Part shown: piece by piece, positions 17,090-27,031 of the stretch
Numbering within the stretch: position 1 is the stretch's first letter
Layout: every line of letters starts with the position of its first letter
Assembly (NCBI GenBank): GCA_022071965.1
Contig: JAJVIQ010000005.1
Location: 103,497 to 167,496, forward strand
Length of the DNA: 64,000 nucleotides
Direction of reading: 5' to 3'
From: Gammaproteobacteria bacterium
GTDB taxonomy: Bacteria; Pseudomonadota; Gammaproteobacteria; JAJPIJ01
The notes under the pieces: generated by a model
Told to the model about the DNA's origin: nothing
What the model saw: the letters and a program-made list of their open reading frames with translations, nothing else
The model's database searches: none
Made by a program: the position numbers and the translations under genes

Positions 17090-19870
17090 ATGGCTTCAGA
17101 CGCCACCTCGCCCATGACAGAATCCACTCCCAGACCCGCCGCCATCACCACGAGCGCGGCACCGCCGGCCTCGACCGAGGGCAGCTGGATGCGCCTTGTC
17201 GTGGGCGCGGTGCTCGCCTGGATCGGCATCCGCCTGTTTCTCATGCTGGCGCCCATCGGGAACGAGTTCATCGCCAAATGGATAGGATGGTACGACTTCC
17301 CGCTCGGCCCGCTCGTCGTATTCCTCTGCTACCGCGTCTGCAGATCGCCGAACATCGACGTCCGGTCGCGGCGCGGATGGCTGATAATCGGACTGTCCTA
17401 CCTCACGTACTGGCTGGGCAACTGCACCTGGAATACCTTCGAGGTGATCCTCGAGATCGAGCCCTTCCCCTCGATCGCCGACGTCTTCTTCCTGTCGATG
17501 TACCCGCTCATGTTCATCGGGCTGCTCATGCTATCCGAGCCCCTGAACAGCCGCCGGGAGAAAATAAAGTTCTCGCTGGACATCGCGACCATCATGGTGG
17601 CCGCGAGCGCCTTCATGATGTATTTCATAGTCGCGCGCGTCGAGCACGACCCGGAGACCGCGCTGTGGGAGACCGCCATCCTGATGGCCTATCCGGTGGG
17701 CGATATCCTGATTGCCTTCGGTGTCGTCTCCGTGCTGCTCCGCCGCCGTTCCTCCGGGGCGATGAATCCGGTCTCCCTGCTGCTGGTGTCGCAGGCCGCG
17801 ATGTTCGCCGCGGACATGTTCTTCTTCGTGCAATCGCTCGATGGTACCTACCAGACCGGAGGCATACCCGACCTGTGCTTCCTGCTCTCCTGGGCGCTGA
17901 TGATCCTCGCCTGTTATCTGCAGGTCCTGCATGGCGCGCAGGCTGCGCAACGACCGGATTCGGAGCGGCCTTACCCGTACAGGTTGTCGCCCTACATTGC
18001 GGTCATCGCCGGCTACGGTCTGCTGGTGTTCGATCACATCACCCACAACGAGCGCGTCGGCAGCATTCCGCTGCCCACCGCGCTGCTGCTCACCTCGCTG
18101 GTGATCATCCGGCAGGTATTCGCGGCCCGCGAACTGGCGCAACTGCACGCCTCGCAGGCCGAGCGCAAGGCGGAGCAGCGTTTCGCCTCGCTGGTGAAGC
18201 ACGCCTCGGACGTGGTGCTGGTGACGGACGTGGAGGGCACGATACGGTTCGCCACGCGCTCCATCGAGCGCATGCTCGGTTGGCCGGCCGAGACGATGCC
18301 GGGCTGCAATCTCGCCGTGCTGATGCACCACGAGGACATCCCGACGATGCAGCGCTTCCTGCGGGAGGTCAGCGCCCACAGCGACATCAGCGAACCCATC
18401 GAGTGGCGGGTGCGCAACCGCGACGATGGCTGGCAGTACGTCGAGGTCATCGCCTCGAATCTGGCCAGTGATCCGAACATCGGCGGCCTGGTCCTCAACT
18501 GCCGCGACGTCACCGACAGGCGCGGACTGGAGGATCGTCTGCGGCACATGGCGTTCCATGATCCGCTGACGCTCCTGCCCAATCGCAATCTGTTCAATGA
18601 CCGGGTGCAGCAGGCGCTCGACCGCAGCGCGCGTCACAGCGCGAGCGTCGCGGTCATGTTCGTCGACCTCGACAATTTCAAGAACATCAACGACAGCCTC
18701 GGCCACGAGATGGGCGACAATCTTCTGGTCGCTGTCGCGGAGCGGTTGCGGCGCGTGGTGCGCCCGAGCGACACGGTGGCGCGGCTGGGCGGCGACGAGT
18801 TCGCCGTGCTGCTGGAGGACTTCAAGACCGCCCAGGACCTCTCGGCGCTCGCCGTGCGCATGATCGACTCTCTCAACGTGCCGGTATTCCTGGCGAGCAA
18901 GCACGTCACGGTTACCGGCAGCATAGGCATCGCGATCGCGGCGGAAGGCGACAAGACCCAGGACATCATGCGCAACGCAGACGTGGCGATGTACCGCGCG
19001 AAGGCGCGCGGCAAGGCGAACTACGAGTTCTTTGAAGCCACCATGCACGCGCAGATCCTCGAGCACATGGAAATGGAGATGGATCTCCGCCGCGCGCTCC
19101 AGGCCGGCGAGTTCGTCGTCCACTACCAGCCGGTCGTGAATCTGCAGAACAACGTGATCGTCGGCGTCGAGGCACTGGTCCGCTGGAATCACCCGCACCG
19201 CGGCCTGGTGTATCCGGGTACGTTCATTGGCGTCGCGGAGGGCAGCGATCTGATCGTCAACCTGGGGCGTTGGGTCCTGTTCGAGGCGTGTGCGCAGGGC
19301 AGGCGATGGCAGGACACTTTCCCATCGGACGTGCTGCAGCACATCTCGGTGAATATCTCGGCCCGCCAGCTGCAGCATGAGGGGTTCGTCGGCGAGATGA
19401 AGACCATCCTCGCACAGACGGGCGTCCGCCCCGAGTCGGTCGTGCTCGAGATCACCGAAAGCGTGCTGATGCAGAACGTGGAATGGACACGGGAGCGGCT
19501 GCGCGCGCTCAAGGACCTCGGGGTGCGGCTGGCCCTGGACGATTTCGGCACCGGTTACTCGGCCCTGAGCTACCTCCATCAGTTCCCGTTCGACGTCCTC
19601 AAGATCGATCGTTCCTTCGTGAGCAAGATCAACGACGAGGCCACCAACGACGCACTGGTGCGAACCATCGTTGCGATGGGCTACTCGCTGGGACTGAGCA
19701 CCGTGGCCGAGGGCATTGAGAATCTGGGTCAGCTCGCAGAGCTGCGTCGCGTCGGATGTAATGCGGGACAGGGTTTCCTCTTCTCCCAGGCGGCGCCCGC
19801 GGAGGTCATCGGTCGTTTTCTGGCGACGCTGCGGGTAGGGCCGCAACTGACGGTGATCAGCAGCAACTAG
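17090..19870 (+). CDS. membrane-bound PAS-GGDEF-EAL cyclic-di-GMP protein
   Basis: The 926-aa inner-membrane sensor has about eight to nine hydrophobic segments (residues 28-350), a PAS domain (about 365-480), a GGDEF domain and an EAL domain. RLGGDEFAVLL is intact, with an RPSD inhibitory site five residues upstream, so cyclase activity with product inhibition is plausible. The EAL side has EALVRW, EITES, DDFGTGYS and KIDRSF, so phosphodiesterase activity is also plausible. No partner gene is in the same orientation downstream. Which activity dominates cannot be told from sequence. Confidence 0.93.
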   Translation: MASDATSPMTESTPRPAAITTSAAPPASTEGSWMRLVVGAVLAWIGIRLFLMLAPIGNEFIAKWIGWYDFPLGPLVVFLCYRVCRSPNIDVRSRRGWLIIGLSYLTYWLGNCTWNTFEVILEIEPFPSIADVFFLSMYPLMFIGLLMLSEPLNSRREKIKFSLDIATIMVAASAFMMYFIVARVEHDPETALWETAILMAYPVGDILIAFGVVSVLLRRRSSGAMNPVSLLLVSQAAMFAADMFFFVQSLDGTYQTGGIPDLCFLLSWALMILACYLQVLHGAQAAQRPDSERPYPYRLSPYIAVIAGYGLLVFDHITHNERVGSIPLPTALLLTSLVIIRQVFAARELAQLHASQAERKAEQRFASLVKHASDVVLVTDVEGTIRFATRSIERMLGWPAETMPGCNLAVLMHHEDIPTMQRFLREVSAHSDISEPIEWRVRNRDDGWQYVEVIASNLASDPNIGGLVLNCRDVTDRRGLEDRLRHMAFHDPLTLLPNRNLFNDRVQQALDRSARHSASVAVMFVDLDNFKNINDSLGHEMGDNLLVAVAERLRRVVRPSDTVARLGGDEFAVLLEDFKTAQDLSALAVRMIDSLNVPVFLASKHVTVTGSIGIAIAAEGDKTQDIMRNADVAMYRAKARGKANYEFFEATMHAQILEHMEMEMDLRRALQAGEFVVHYQPVVNLQNNVIVGVEALVRWNHPHRGLVYPGTFIGVAEGSDLIVNLGRWVLFEACAQGRRWQDTFPSDVLQHISVNISARQLQHEGFVGEMKTILAQTGVRPESVVLEITESVLMQNVEWTRERLRALKDLGVRLALDDFGTGYSALSYLHQFPFDVLKIDRSFVSKINDEATNDALVRTIVAMGYSLGLSTVAEGIENLGQLAELRRVGCNAGQGFLFSQAAPAEVIGRFLATLRVGPQLTVISSN

Positions 19871-19889
19871 CGCCGACGAGCATGCGCGG

Positions 19890-20726
19890 CTACGCGATGG
19901 ACCGGATGTGCGGCCGTCGCGGGAGCATGCCCCTGATCTTGCTCCGCAGCCGGCCGGGGTAGTTCAGCCAGTACTCATCGCCTTCGACGTCCACCTCCTC
20001 GATGCGCGCCACCAGCGGTTTCACGCGGAACGCCGAGATGATGTCCTTCATGGCCGGGATGAATATCTCCTGCGTGAACTGCAGCTCCTTTCCCGACATC
20101 TCGAAGGTTTCCAGCAGGATTGCATGCCGGATGAGCTGCATGGTGAATGCCTTGTAGTAATGCCGGGCGCGGCCGCCGTGCCGCTCGAGCCAGGACGTGG
20201 CATCGAACAGGCCGCCCTGCGCGATCTCCGGGAACTCCTCCAGCAGGAGTTCGTGATGGAATTCGACCAGAGGTTGACCCCACAAGGTGCACACCTCGCC
20301 CAGGGGTTGACCGTCGACACGGGGGAAATCGACGATGTTCAGGTAATCCATGCGGCGGCCGCCGTTGCGCCCGATGCCGCTGAAGAAGCCCATGCGCCCG
20401 AGCGCGCGTTTGCAGTGATTCAATGACACGAACTGGTCGGCGTGGTACTCCCAGATAATCAGGTTCAGGTCGAACTGCCGTGCCAGCGACATGGCCAGAT
20501 GCATCTCGTGATTGGGTGTCGCGACCTGGCGGAACAGGATCGCCGCGCGCTTCTGCCGCATGATCGGCGGCACATCGAGCACTCCGTCGCGATCGAGATC
20601 GGGAAACATCGACATCGCCTGACGCTCTTCGAGCAGGCGCACCGCCTCGTCCAGGGGCGTGTAGATGAAGTCGCGTAGCGCCTGCGGGTCGTTCAGCCTG
20701 CCAGGCGCGGATGTTCGCGTTGTCAT
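19890..20726 (-). CDS. conserved hypothetical protein, likely soluble
   Basis: I do not recognise this 278-aa protein. It lacks a signal peptide and membrane segments and is rich in charged and aromatic residues. Notable stretches are RQVATPNHEMHLAMSLARQF, a Gly/Arg patch IGRNGGRRMDYLN and a basic tail LRSKIRGMLPRRPHIRS that could contact membrane or nucleic acid. It lies 9 bases downstream of the membrane protein gene at 20736-21332, so they are probably co-transcribed and act together. It converges on the GGDEF-EAL gene with a 19-base gap. Confidence 0.7.
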   Translation of the reverse strand: MTTRTSAPGRLNDPQALRDFIYTPLDEAVRLLEERQAMSMFPDLDRDGVLDVPPIMRQKRAAILFRQVATPNHEMHLAMSLARQFDLNLIIWEYHADQFVSLNHCKRALGRMGFFSGIGRNGGRRMDYLNIVDFPRVDGQPLGEVCTLWGQPLVEFHHELLLEEFPEIAQGGLFDATSWLERHGGRARHYYKAFTMQLIRHAILLETFEMSGKELQFTQEIFIPAMKDIISAFRVKPLVARIEEVDVEGDEYWLNYPGRLRSKIRGMLPRRPHIRSIA

Positions 20727-20735
20727 GGTTTCGAG

Positions 20736-21332
20736 CTACCCGATCAGACCGGTGATCCACTGCCAGGACGCGACGACGATGCGCGCAATCAGGTCCGCGA
20801 CGAATATCCAGTAGAGATTGCAGGCGAGGACGCTGGCGAAAAACAGTCGCCAATCGCGGGCGCGCAGGCCACCGAAACTGCCGCGCCTGAAGAAGGCAGT
20901 CACGATGAACGGATCGGTGACCGCGCAGAGAACCAGGAAGGTCAGCGCCTGGTTGCGGTTCGTCACCCAGACCACCAGGCGATCGAGCCAGGAAGGCTGC
21001 GGCTTGCCGGCGATGTCCGCCAGCAGACCGCTGCCGACCCAGTCCACGCCCATGCGCTCGTAGACAACGAGCAGCAGTGCGCATTGCAGCAGCGAGAACA
21101 GGGTCATCAGGGCGCCGCCGAGGATCACGCCCTGCGTGTAGACTACATAAGGATAGATGACGAAATCGAAGAAGTGGTTGAAGGACCCATACAGGGCGTG
21201 GCCGGTGCCGATCTGGGCAAGGCGCAACCAGAGCCGGCGCGCCCCGGCATTGCCGCCGTTGGCGATCGCCGGTGGTGCCGATATTCCATCATCTGCGGTG
21301 ACTGCGGCTGTGGAGGGCGAAGAGTAGCTCAT
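20736..21332 (-). CDS. hypothetical integral membrane protein
   Basis: This 198-aa protein has an Ala/Ser-rich N-terminus of about 30 residues, then four probable membrane segments (about residues 48-70, 74-92, 128-146 and 165-190). The segment YGSFNHFFDFVIYPYVVY is aromatic-rich. I cannot assign a family. It is the first gene of a two-gene unit with the soluble 278-aa protein, and the two products may form a membrane-cytosol pair. Confidence 0.7.
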   Translation of the reverse strand: MSYSSPSTAAVTADDGISAPPAIANGGNAGARRLWLRLAQIGTGHALYGSFNHFFDFVIYPYVVYTQGVILGGALMTLFSLLQCALLLVVYERMGVDWVGSGLLADIAGKPQPSWLDRLVVWVTNRNQALTFLVLCAVTDPFIVTAFFRRGSFGGLRARDWRLFFASVLACNLYWIFVADLIARIVVASWQWITGLIG

Positions 21333-21710
21333 TGCGGCGAGACGCTGCCCCTGTTGTTATCGGTTCATTCCTGCCGCCCCTCGTTGGGTACACCGGCGGC
21401 TGTCCCGTTATCGCAAAAACCCACCCTGCTGGCAGATCCCGGTTCGCTTTCCTGGCGGACCGTAGGATCGCCGGCGTCGGCTTTCCGGCAATCGAGGCCT
21501 TTATCTGTACTATTTCGGCCTAGGGTAGCAGCAAAATGGCGTCGAGATCATGACGCATAGCGGGATTAGTTCTCTAGGAGTCGGTTTTTTGACGCACTTA
21601 ACAATAGCCGGAACGCGGTGTGTGACCTGGCACGGCGGGACCCTGGCGGCCCACGGCCCCGGCGCCCCTATCGCGAACCTGCGCCAGTCCGCGTCGGGGG
21701 GACGGGTGCC
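21333..21710. other. divergent intergenic region
   Basis: These 378 bases separate two divergent genes and contain no supported coding sequence. The middle (about 21490-21610) is AT-richer and includes a T6 run at 21585-21590. A direct repeat TGACGCA occurs at 21551-21557 and 21590-21596, the second copy overlapping a -35-like TTGACG. Promoters for both directions presumably lie here, but I cannot place a -10 box with confidence. Confidence 0.4.
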
Positions 21711-22928
21711 ATGAAGCCCCGGATACGGTTCGTGCTCGCCTGCGGGCTGGCCGCCGCGGCGATGGCAGCGGCCGCTGCCCTGCCGGTGAGCGGACCTGAC
21801 GCGGTGCAGATGGACCCGGCGCGACTCGTGCTCATCGACGCGGTCGTGGCGCGCGGCATCCGTCGCGGCGACTATCCCGGTGCCGTCGTCCTCATCGGCC
21901 GTCATGGCCAGGTGGCCTTTCAGCGCGCCTATGGGGACCGGACCCGCATACCGCGGCGCGAGTCGATGCAGCTGGACACGGTTTTCGACGTCGCGTCGCT
22001 GACCAAGGTGCTGGTCACCGCGCCGGCCGTGATGCAGCTCCGCGAGGCCGGCCGGCTGTCGCTGGAGGAGCGCCTCGGCGACCTCGTCCCGGCCTGCAGT
22101 TCTCCGGAGCGGCGCGACATACGGGTACGCCAGCTGCTGGCGCACGAGTCCGGCCTGCGCGGCGTATTCACCGCGCCGTTGCTGCGCCAGATCGGCAACT
22201 ACCAGGACGGGGTGGCGATGGCATGCGTGGAGGAGATGTCCGGCCTTCCCGGCGCCCAGTTGCGCTACAGCGACCTGAATTACATCCTGCTGGGCGAGAT
22301 CGTGCGCCGCGCGAGCGGAGAGGATCTCGACCAGTACGCCTACCGTCACATCCTGCGGCCGCTGGGGATGAAGGAGACGTACTTCAACCCGCCCGCGGCA
22401 CTGCATGCGCGACTGGCGGGGGAGGATGTCATGACCGGGGAGGTGGAAAACGGTGTGGCCACCCGGATGGGCGGAGTATCCGGTCATTCCGGCCTGTACA
22501 GCACCGCGGCGGACCTGGCGGTGTTCAGCGCCATGCTGCTCAATGGCGGGGTCTGGCAGGGCGTGCGGATACTCTCGCAGTCATCCGTGAAACTGATGAC
22601 CACGGCGCAGGTGCACCACGCGCGCGGCACGCGCGGCTACGGGTTCGATGTCGCCAGCGGCTTTTCCGGGAGTCGCGGCGCCCTGTTCCCCTGTGACTCC
22701 TACGGCCACACCGGTTACAGCGGCGTTTCGATGTGGCTCGACCCCGATTCGGACACCTTCGTCATCGTCCTCGCCAACCGCCTGCACCCCGACGGCAGGG
22801 GCGATGTGAGGCTGCTGCGCGCGGAGGTCGCCACCATCGCCGCCGGCGCGCTCCGGGACGTTCATTACACGCGGGCCGCCGATGCGCCCCTGAACCCGGC
22901 GCGGCGCTGTCGCGCGGGCCGGGGCTGA
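21711..22928 (+). CDS. beta-lactamase-fold serine hydrolase, exported
   Basis: The 405-aa protein has an Ala-rich signal peptide (residues 1-28) and the penicillin-recognising enzyme fold. The nucleophile motif SLTK is in DVASLTKVLVTAP near residue 99, followed by a tyrosine motif YSDLNY and GHTGYSG in place of the KTG box. Such proteins act as D,D-peptidases, esterases or class C-like hydrolases; true beta-lactamase activity should not be assumed. The ATG is chosen over longer in-frame options because it fits the signal peptide and has a purine-rich GGGGGGA upstream. Its neighbourhood suggests a cell-wall substrate. Confidence 0.85.
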   Translation: MKPRIRFVLACGLAAAAMAAAAALPVSGPDAVQMDPARLVLIDAVVARGIRRGDYPGAVVLIGRHGQVAFQRAYGDRTRIPRRESMQLDTVFDVASLTKVLVTAPAVMQLREAGRLSLEERLGDLVPACSSPERRDIRVRQLLAHESGLRGVFTAPLLRQIGNYQDGVAMACVEEMSGLPGAQLRYSDLNYILLGEIVRRASGEDLDQYAYRHILRPLGMKETYFNPPAALHARLAGEDVMTGEVENGVATRMGGVSGHSGLYSTAADLAVFSAMLLNGGVWQGVRILSQSSVKLMTTAQVHHARGTRGYGFDVASGFSGSRGALFPCDSYGHTGYSGVSMWLDPDSDTFVIVLANRLHPDGRGDVRLLRAEVATIAAGALRDVHYTRAADAPLNPARRCRAGRG

Positions 22929-22997
22929 AGCGACGGATCTTGCCGCCGCAGCGGGATTTCCCCAGAATCCTCTCACCTTCCACACCGTGGCGTCGGC

Positions 22998-25544
22998 ATG
23001 AGCGAACGCACGTACCGCAACGCCCTGCAGCCCGGCTACCTCCTGCACTGGTATCGCATCGACAGCGTGCTGGGGCAGGGCGGCTTCGGCATCACCTACC
23101 TCGCGCACGACACCAATCTGGACCACGCCGTCGCGATCAAGGAATTCCTGCCCATGGAGATGGCGATGCGGGATGCGGATCAATCCGTGCAGCCATCCTC
23201 GCAGGAGATGGACGAGCGCTTCCGCTGGGGACTGGACCGCTTCGTGGCCGAGGCGCGGACGCTGGCCCGCTTCCGGCATCCCGGCATCGTGCGGGTGCTG
23301 AGCGTCTTCGAGGCCAACAACACTGCCTACATGGTCATGGAGCTGGAGCGCGGCGAGACGCTGCACCAACGGCTGGCCAGGCAACGGACGCTGCCGGAGG
23401 CGGAGCTGCGCGCGCTGGTCGAAACGCTGCTGGACGGGCTCGAGGCGGTGCACGCGGCCGGCTTCGTGCATCGCGACATCAAGCCGGCCAACATCATCGT
23501 CCGGCCGGATGGCGCGCCCGTGCTGATAGATTTCGGCTCGGCACGGCAGGCGATAGGGCAGTACACGCGCACGCTCACCACGCTCATCTCGCCCGGTTAC
23601 GCGCCCTACGAGCAGTACCTGAGCGGCGGCGACAGGCAGGGTCCCTGGACGGACATCTACAGCGTCGCGGCGACGTTGTATCGCTGCGTGGTCGGACGGG
23701 CGCCGCTGGATGCCCTCGATCGCAGCGAGGCGTTGCTGAAGTCGGAGCGTGACCTGTATGTGCCCGCGGCCGATCTCGCCGCAGGCGGTTATTCTCCCGC
23801 GCTGCTGCGCGCCATCGATCACGGCCTGCGTTTCAAGGCCGCCGATCGGCCGCAGAGCGTGGCGCAGTGGCGCCGCGAGCTGCGCGGCGAGCAGGAGGAA
23901 CCGGTGACCCGCGTGGCCACGACGATCGTGGAGCGAGGCGGGCGCGAAGCGCCGACGGCGCCGATGGAGCCCCCGGCCGCGGCAGCGACGACCGTGCGTC
24001 TGACGGACCCGCAGTCCGCCGCGATCGCCGCCCCCTCGAAGACCGAGGTGCGCCCACGCCCCGGTGTGCGGCGCGGGTTGCTTGCGTTCGGCGTGGCGTG
24101 CGCCGTGGCGGCCGCGGCGCTATGGCAATGGCAGATCCGGCCCCCGACGGTACCCCCAACGGCGCAGTCCAAGGTGTTACCCGCTACCGCGCCGGAATCC
24201 GAGGGCGCCGAGGCCGGGCCCGGAAGGCCGGCGGAACCGCCGAGCGCAAGACTCGAGGAGGTGCCGGCTGCGGATGTCGAGGTGTCGGCCGGCACCTCCG
24301 CGCCGCCTCCGGAGGCGACCGCATCGGCGACCGCCCCGCCCGAGGGCGCCACGACGGAGGTCCGAGACCGGCTCAGCGCCGCTCACGCCGCTGCCGCGGC
24401 GGCCGGGGGACACCCGGAGCAATACGCGGCGGTGGCCGCGAAATACCGCGCGGTCCTCGAGCTCGATCCCGGCAACGAGGAGGCTTTGGCCGGCCTGACC
24501 TCCGTCGCCGTGCTGTATGCGAAGGAAAGTCTCGACTCCCTGCGAGCCGATGACCTTGCCGCGGCCGATGCGGCGCTCGCGCAGGCCGAGGCGGCCGACG
24601 CGCAGGCGCCGCTGGTCGCCACCGCGCATCAGCAGCTCGCCGCGGTCCGGAGCGCGGCGGAGGCGGCAGCTCGTTCCGTGCCGGCGGAATCGCCGGCAGC
24701 GCCCGAGTCCGGCCAGCCCGGCGCGACCCCGGTTCGCGACGCACCGGAGGCCGCCGCAGACCGGGAGGCGCTGGCGCTGCTCGATCGGGCGGACGCGGAC
24801 CTGAAGGCCGACCGCCTGAGCGCGCCCCGGGGGGCGAACGCGCTGGAGCGGTATCAGGCGGTACTGGGCCGCGACCCGGAGAACGAGCGCGCGCACGCGG
24901 GCATCGATGCCGTGGCGGCGCGATACGCCGAGCTTGCCCGCGGCAGCCTCGGGCGCGGGGACCTGGAGCGCGCCGAGCGCTACATCGAGCGGGGCCGGGC
25001 GTTGCGGCCGGCGCTCGCCTCGTGGCCGCCGTTGCAGGAGGATCTCGACAGCGCCCGCCGGCGGCGCGCGGCGGCCACGCGCGTCGCCATCGCGACCGTA
25101 CCCGAATCGCCGCCACCTGCGCCGGAGGCGGCCGCGAGCGCTGCCCCGGTGGCGCCACCCCCGGTAGCCGTCGCCGCGCCGGCGCCTGCGGTGCCGACGG
25201 TCGCCGTGCAGGTCGTCGGGCTGGAGAAGGACTTCAAGCGCCTGGGGTTGAGCGAGGAGGACATTCGCGCGGCGGTCTCGCAGCGATTGCAGTCGGCGGG
25301 CTACCAGGACTCCGCCAGTGGCGGCCTGACGCTCGCACTGGTGCTGAAATTCAATTACAACGGCACCACCGGGATTTACTCGTTTTCTACCACCGTCAGC
25401 GCGCGCGGCAGCGGCAAGGGCGGGGCGGCGGTGAACTGGTCCGGCGGCGAGACCGGCACGGCGCAGGATCGCGATCTCCGCAAGTTGAAGGATATCTTCC
25501 TCAAGCATGTCGACGCCTTCCTCGCCGCGCATCCGGCAGGCTGA
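22998..25544 (+). CDS. Hanks-type Ser/Thr protein kinase, membrane-anchored
   Basis: The 848-aa protein has a kinase domain (about residues 17-290) with all catalytic elements: GQGGFGITY, AIKEFLP, HRDIKPANI and DFGSAR. A basic/Pro linker precedes one membrane segment (about 355-376), so the rest is likely periplasmic. That part has a Pro/Ala linker, then two copies of an alpha-helical, TPR-like unit (around DPGNEEALAGL and DPENERAHAGI). It ends in a beta-rich domain (about 730-848) I do not recognise. PASTA repeats are absent. It overlaps the next gene by 38 bases, implying coupling to the peptide-binding protein. Confidence 0.92.
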   Translation: MSERTYRNALQPGYLLHWYRIDSVLGQGGFGITYLAHDTNLDHAVAIKEFLPMEMAMRDADQSVQPSSQEMDERFRWGLDRFVAEARTLARFRHPGIVRVLSVFEANNTAYMVMELERGETLHQRLARQRTLPEAELRALVETLLDGLEAVHAAGFVHRDIKPANIIVRPDGAPVLIDFGSARQAIGQYTRTLTTLISPGYAPYEQYLSGGDRQGPWTDIYSVAATLYRCVVGRAPLDALDRSEALLKSERDLYVPAADLAAGGYSPALLRAIDHGLRFKAADRPQSVAQWRRELRGEQEEPVTRVATTIVERGGREAPTAPMEPPAAAATTVRLTDPQSAAIAAPSKTEVRPRPGVRRGLLAFGVACAVAAAALWQWQIRPPTVPPTAQSKVLPATAPESEGAEAGPGRPAEPPSARLEEVPAADVEVSAGTSAPPPEATASATAPPEGATTEVRDRLSAAHAAAAAAGGHPEQYAAVAAKYRAVLELDPGNEEALAGLTSVAVLYAKESLDSLRADDLAAADAALAQAEAADAQAPLVATAHQQLAAVRSAAEAAARSVPAESPAAPESGQPGATPVRDAPEAAADREALALLDRADADLKADRLSAPRGANALERYQAVLGRDPENERAHAGIDAVAARYAELARGSLGRGDLERAERYIERGRALRPALASWPPLQEDLDSARRRRAAATRVAIATVPESPPPAPEAAASAAPVAPPPVAVAAPAPAVPTVAVQVVGLEKDFKRLGLSEEDIRAAVSQRLQSAGYQDSASGGLTLALVLKFNYNGTTGIYSFSTTVSARGSGKGGAAVNWSGGETGTAQDRDLRKLKDIFLKHVDAFLAAHPAG

Positions 25545-27030
25545 AGCCCCGCGTCGCCGGTGCCGGGCGTGGTCTTACCTCGCGGGTCTGCTGCTGATGC
25601 TCTCCGCGATCGCCGTGCCGGCGCAGGCGCCACTGCGCTTCGGTGTGGCGCAGCCACCGATCACGCTGGATCCGCGGCACGCCACCGACGCCGCCTCGGA
25701 GCGCATCTGCCGCCTGATCTACCGCGCCCTGGTCGGTTTCGACGATCGTTACCAGCCGGTCCCGCAACTGGCGCACTGGGAGCGGGTATCCCCGACGCAT
25801 TACCGCTTCACGCTCGGGAGCGAGGGGCGCGAGTTCCATGACGGCACGCGTCTGACGGCTGCCGACGTGAAGAGTACCTACGACTACGTGCTCGATGCCG
25901 CAAATGCCTCGCCGCATCGCGGCGCACTGAAGTCGATCGCGCGGATCGAAAGCCCCGACGCCGAGCATGTCGATTTTCACCTGTCGCGACCGGACGCGCT
26001 CTTTCCTGGCCGCCTCACGATGGGCATCGTGCCCGCATGGGCCGCGGCCGGGGTGTCCCTGTCGCACAGGCCCGTCGGCAGCGGCCCGTACCGGCTCGTG
26101 GACTGGCCGGACGCGGGGACCCTGGATCTTCAACGGGTCGGCGACGGCGCGCCGCTTCAGTTCGTCACGGTACCGAATCCGACCGTGCGCGCGCTCAAAC
26201 TGGTGCGCGGCGAGATCGATCTGCTGCAGGGGGACATGCCGCCGGAGCTCCTGGGCTGGCTGCGGGACCGTCCGGGCATGATGGTGCGTCGCGTGCCCGG
26301 CGACGGCGTGGCGTACCTGGGTTTCAATCTTGCCGAGGGGGCCACGCGCGATCTGCGGGTGCGCCGGGCCATCGCGCACGCTATCGATCGCAACGCGATC
26401 CTGGCGTACGTATTCGGCGGCAGCGGGCGACCGGCCTCCAGCGTGCTCCGCCCGGAGCACTGGGCAGGGGTGGCAGGCCTGCCCGCGCTCGCATACGATC
26501 CGCAGTCGTCGCGCGAGCTGCTGCGTGCGGCCGGCTACGGGGAGCGTCGGCCGCTGCGGATCATCTACAAGACCTCCAGCGATCCTTTCCGGATCCGCAT
26601 CGCGACCATCCTGCAGAGCCAGCTGCGGCAGGTCGGCATCGAGGTCGACCTGCGCAGCTATGACTGGGGAACCTTCTACGGCGACATCAAGGCGGGACGA
26701 TTTCAGATGTATTCTCTGTCGTGGGTGGGCCTGAAGCTGCCGGATATCTTCCGCTACGCCTTTCACAGCGGCTCTCTTCCGCCGGAGGGGGCCAATCGCG
26801 GTCGCTACAGCGACCCGATCACCGACCGCCTCATAGCCGGCGCCGAGGTCGCGCCGCAGCCGCAGCGGCAGGCGGAGCTGTACGGCCAGGTGCAGCGGCG
26901 TCTGCTGGACGCATTGCCGATCATTCCGCTGTGGAGCGAGGATGTCACGGCGGTGACGGGCGCCCGCGCGCGCGATTTCGAGCCAGCGACCGATGGGAAC
27001 TACGGCGGTCTTGTCCATGCAAGATGGTGA
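25507..27030 (+). CDS. ABC transporter peptide-binding protein (SBP family 5)
   Basis: Exported solute receptor of the DppA/OppA/MppA type, 507 aa. Its signal peptide has a basic N-region and the core SYLAGLLLMLSAIAVPAQA. Typical features include FGVAQPPITLDPRHATD near the mature N-terminus, DGTRLTAADVKSTYDYVLD and NPAELVR-like interdomain strands. The start overlaps the kinase gene. Permease genes follow at 28154 and 29071 after a YkuD gene and one opposite gene. The ligand is unknown; murein peptides are suggested by context only. Confidence 0.9.
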   Translation: MSTPSSPRIRQAEAPRRRCRAWSYLAGLLLMLSAIAVPAQAPLRFGVAQPPITLDPRHATDAASERICRLIYRALVGFDDRYQPVPQLAHWERVSPTHYRFTLGSEGREFHDGTRLTAADVKSTYDYVLDAANASPHRGALKSIARIESPDAEHVDFHLSRPDALFPGRLTMGIVPAWAAAGVSLSHRPVGSGPYRLVDWPDAGTLDLQRVGDGAPLQFVTVPNPTVRALKLVRGEIDLLQGDMPPELLGWLRDRPGMMVRRVPGDGVAYLGFNLAEGATRDLRVRRAIAHAIDRNAILAYVFGGSGRPASSVLRPEHWAGVAGLPALAYDPQSSRELLRAAGYGERRPLRIIYKTSSDPFRIRIATILQSQLRQVGIEVDLRSYDWGTFYGDIKAGRFQMYSLSWVGLKLPDIFRYAFHSGSLPPEGANRGRYSDPITDRLIAGAEVAPQPQRQAELYGQVQRRLLDALPIIPLWSEDVTAVTGARARDFEPATDGNYGGLVHARW

Positions 27031-27031
27031 C

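Noticed and set aside
21630..21660. Possible sigma54 promoter (TGGCAC followed by GC-rich bases) upstream of the serine hydrolase gene
   Set aside because: The -12 GC element is not at the required spacing from the -24 GG.
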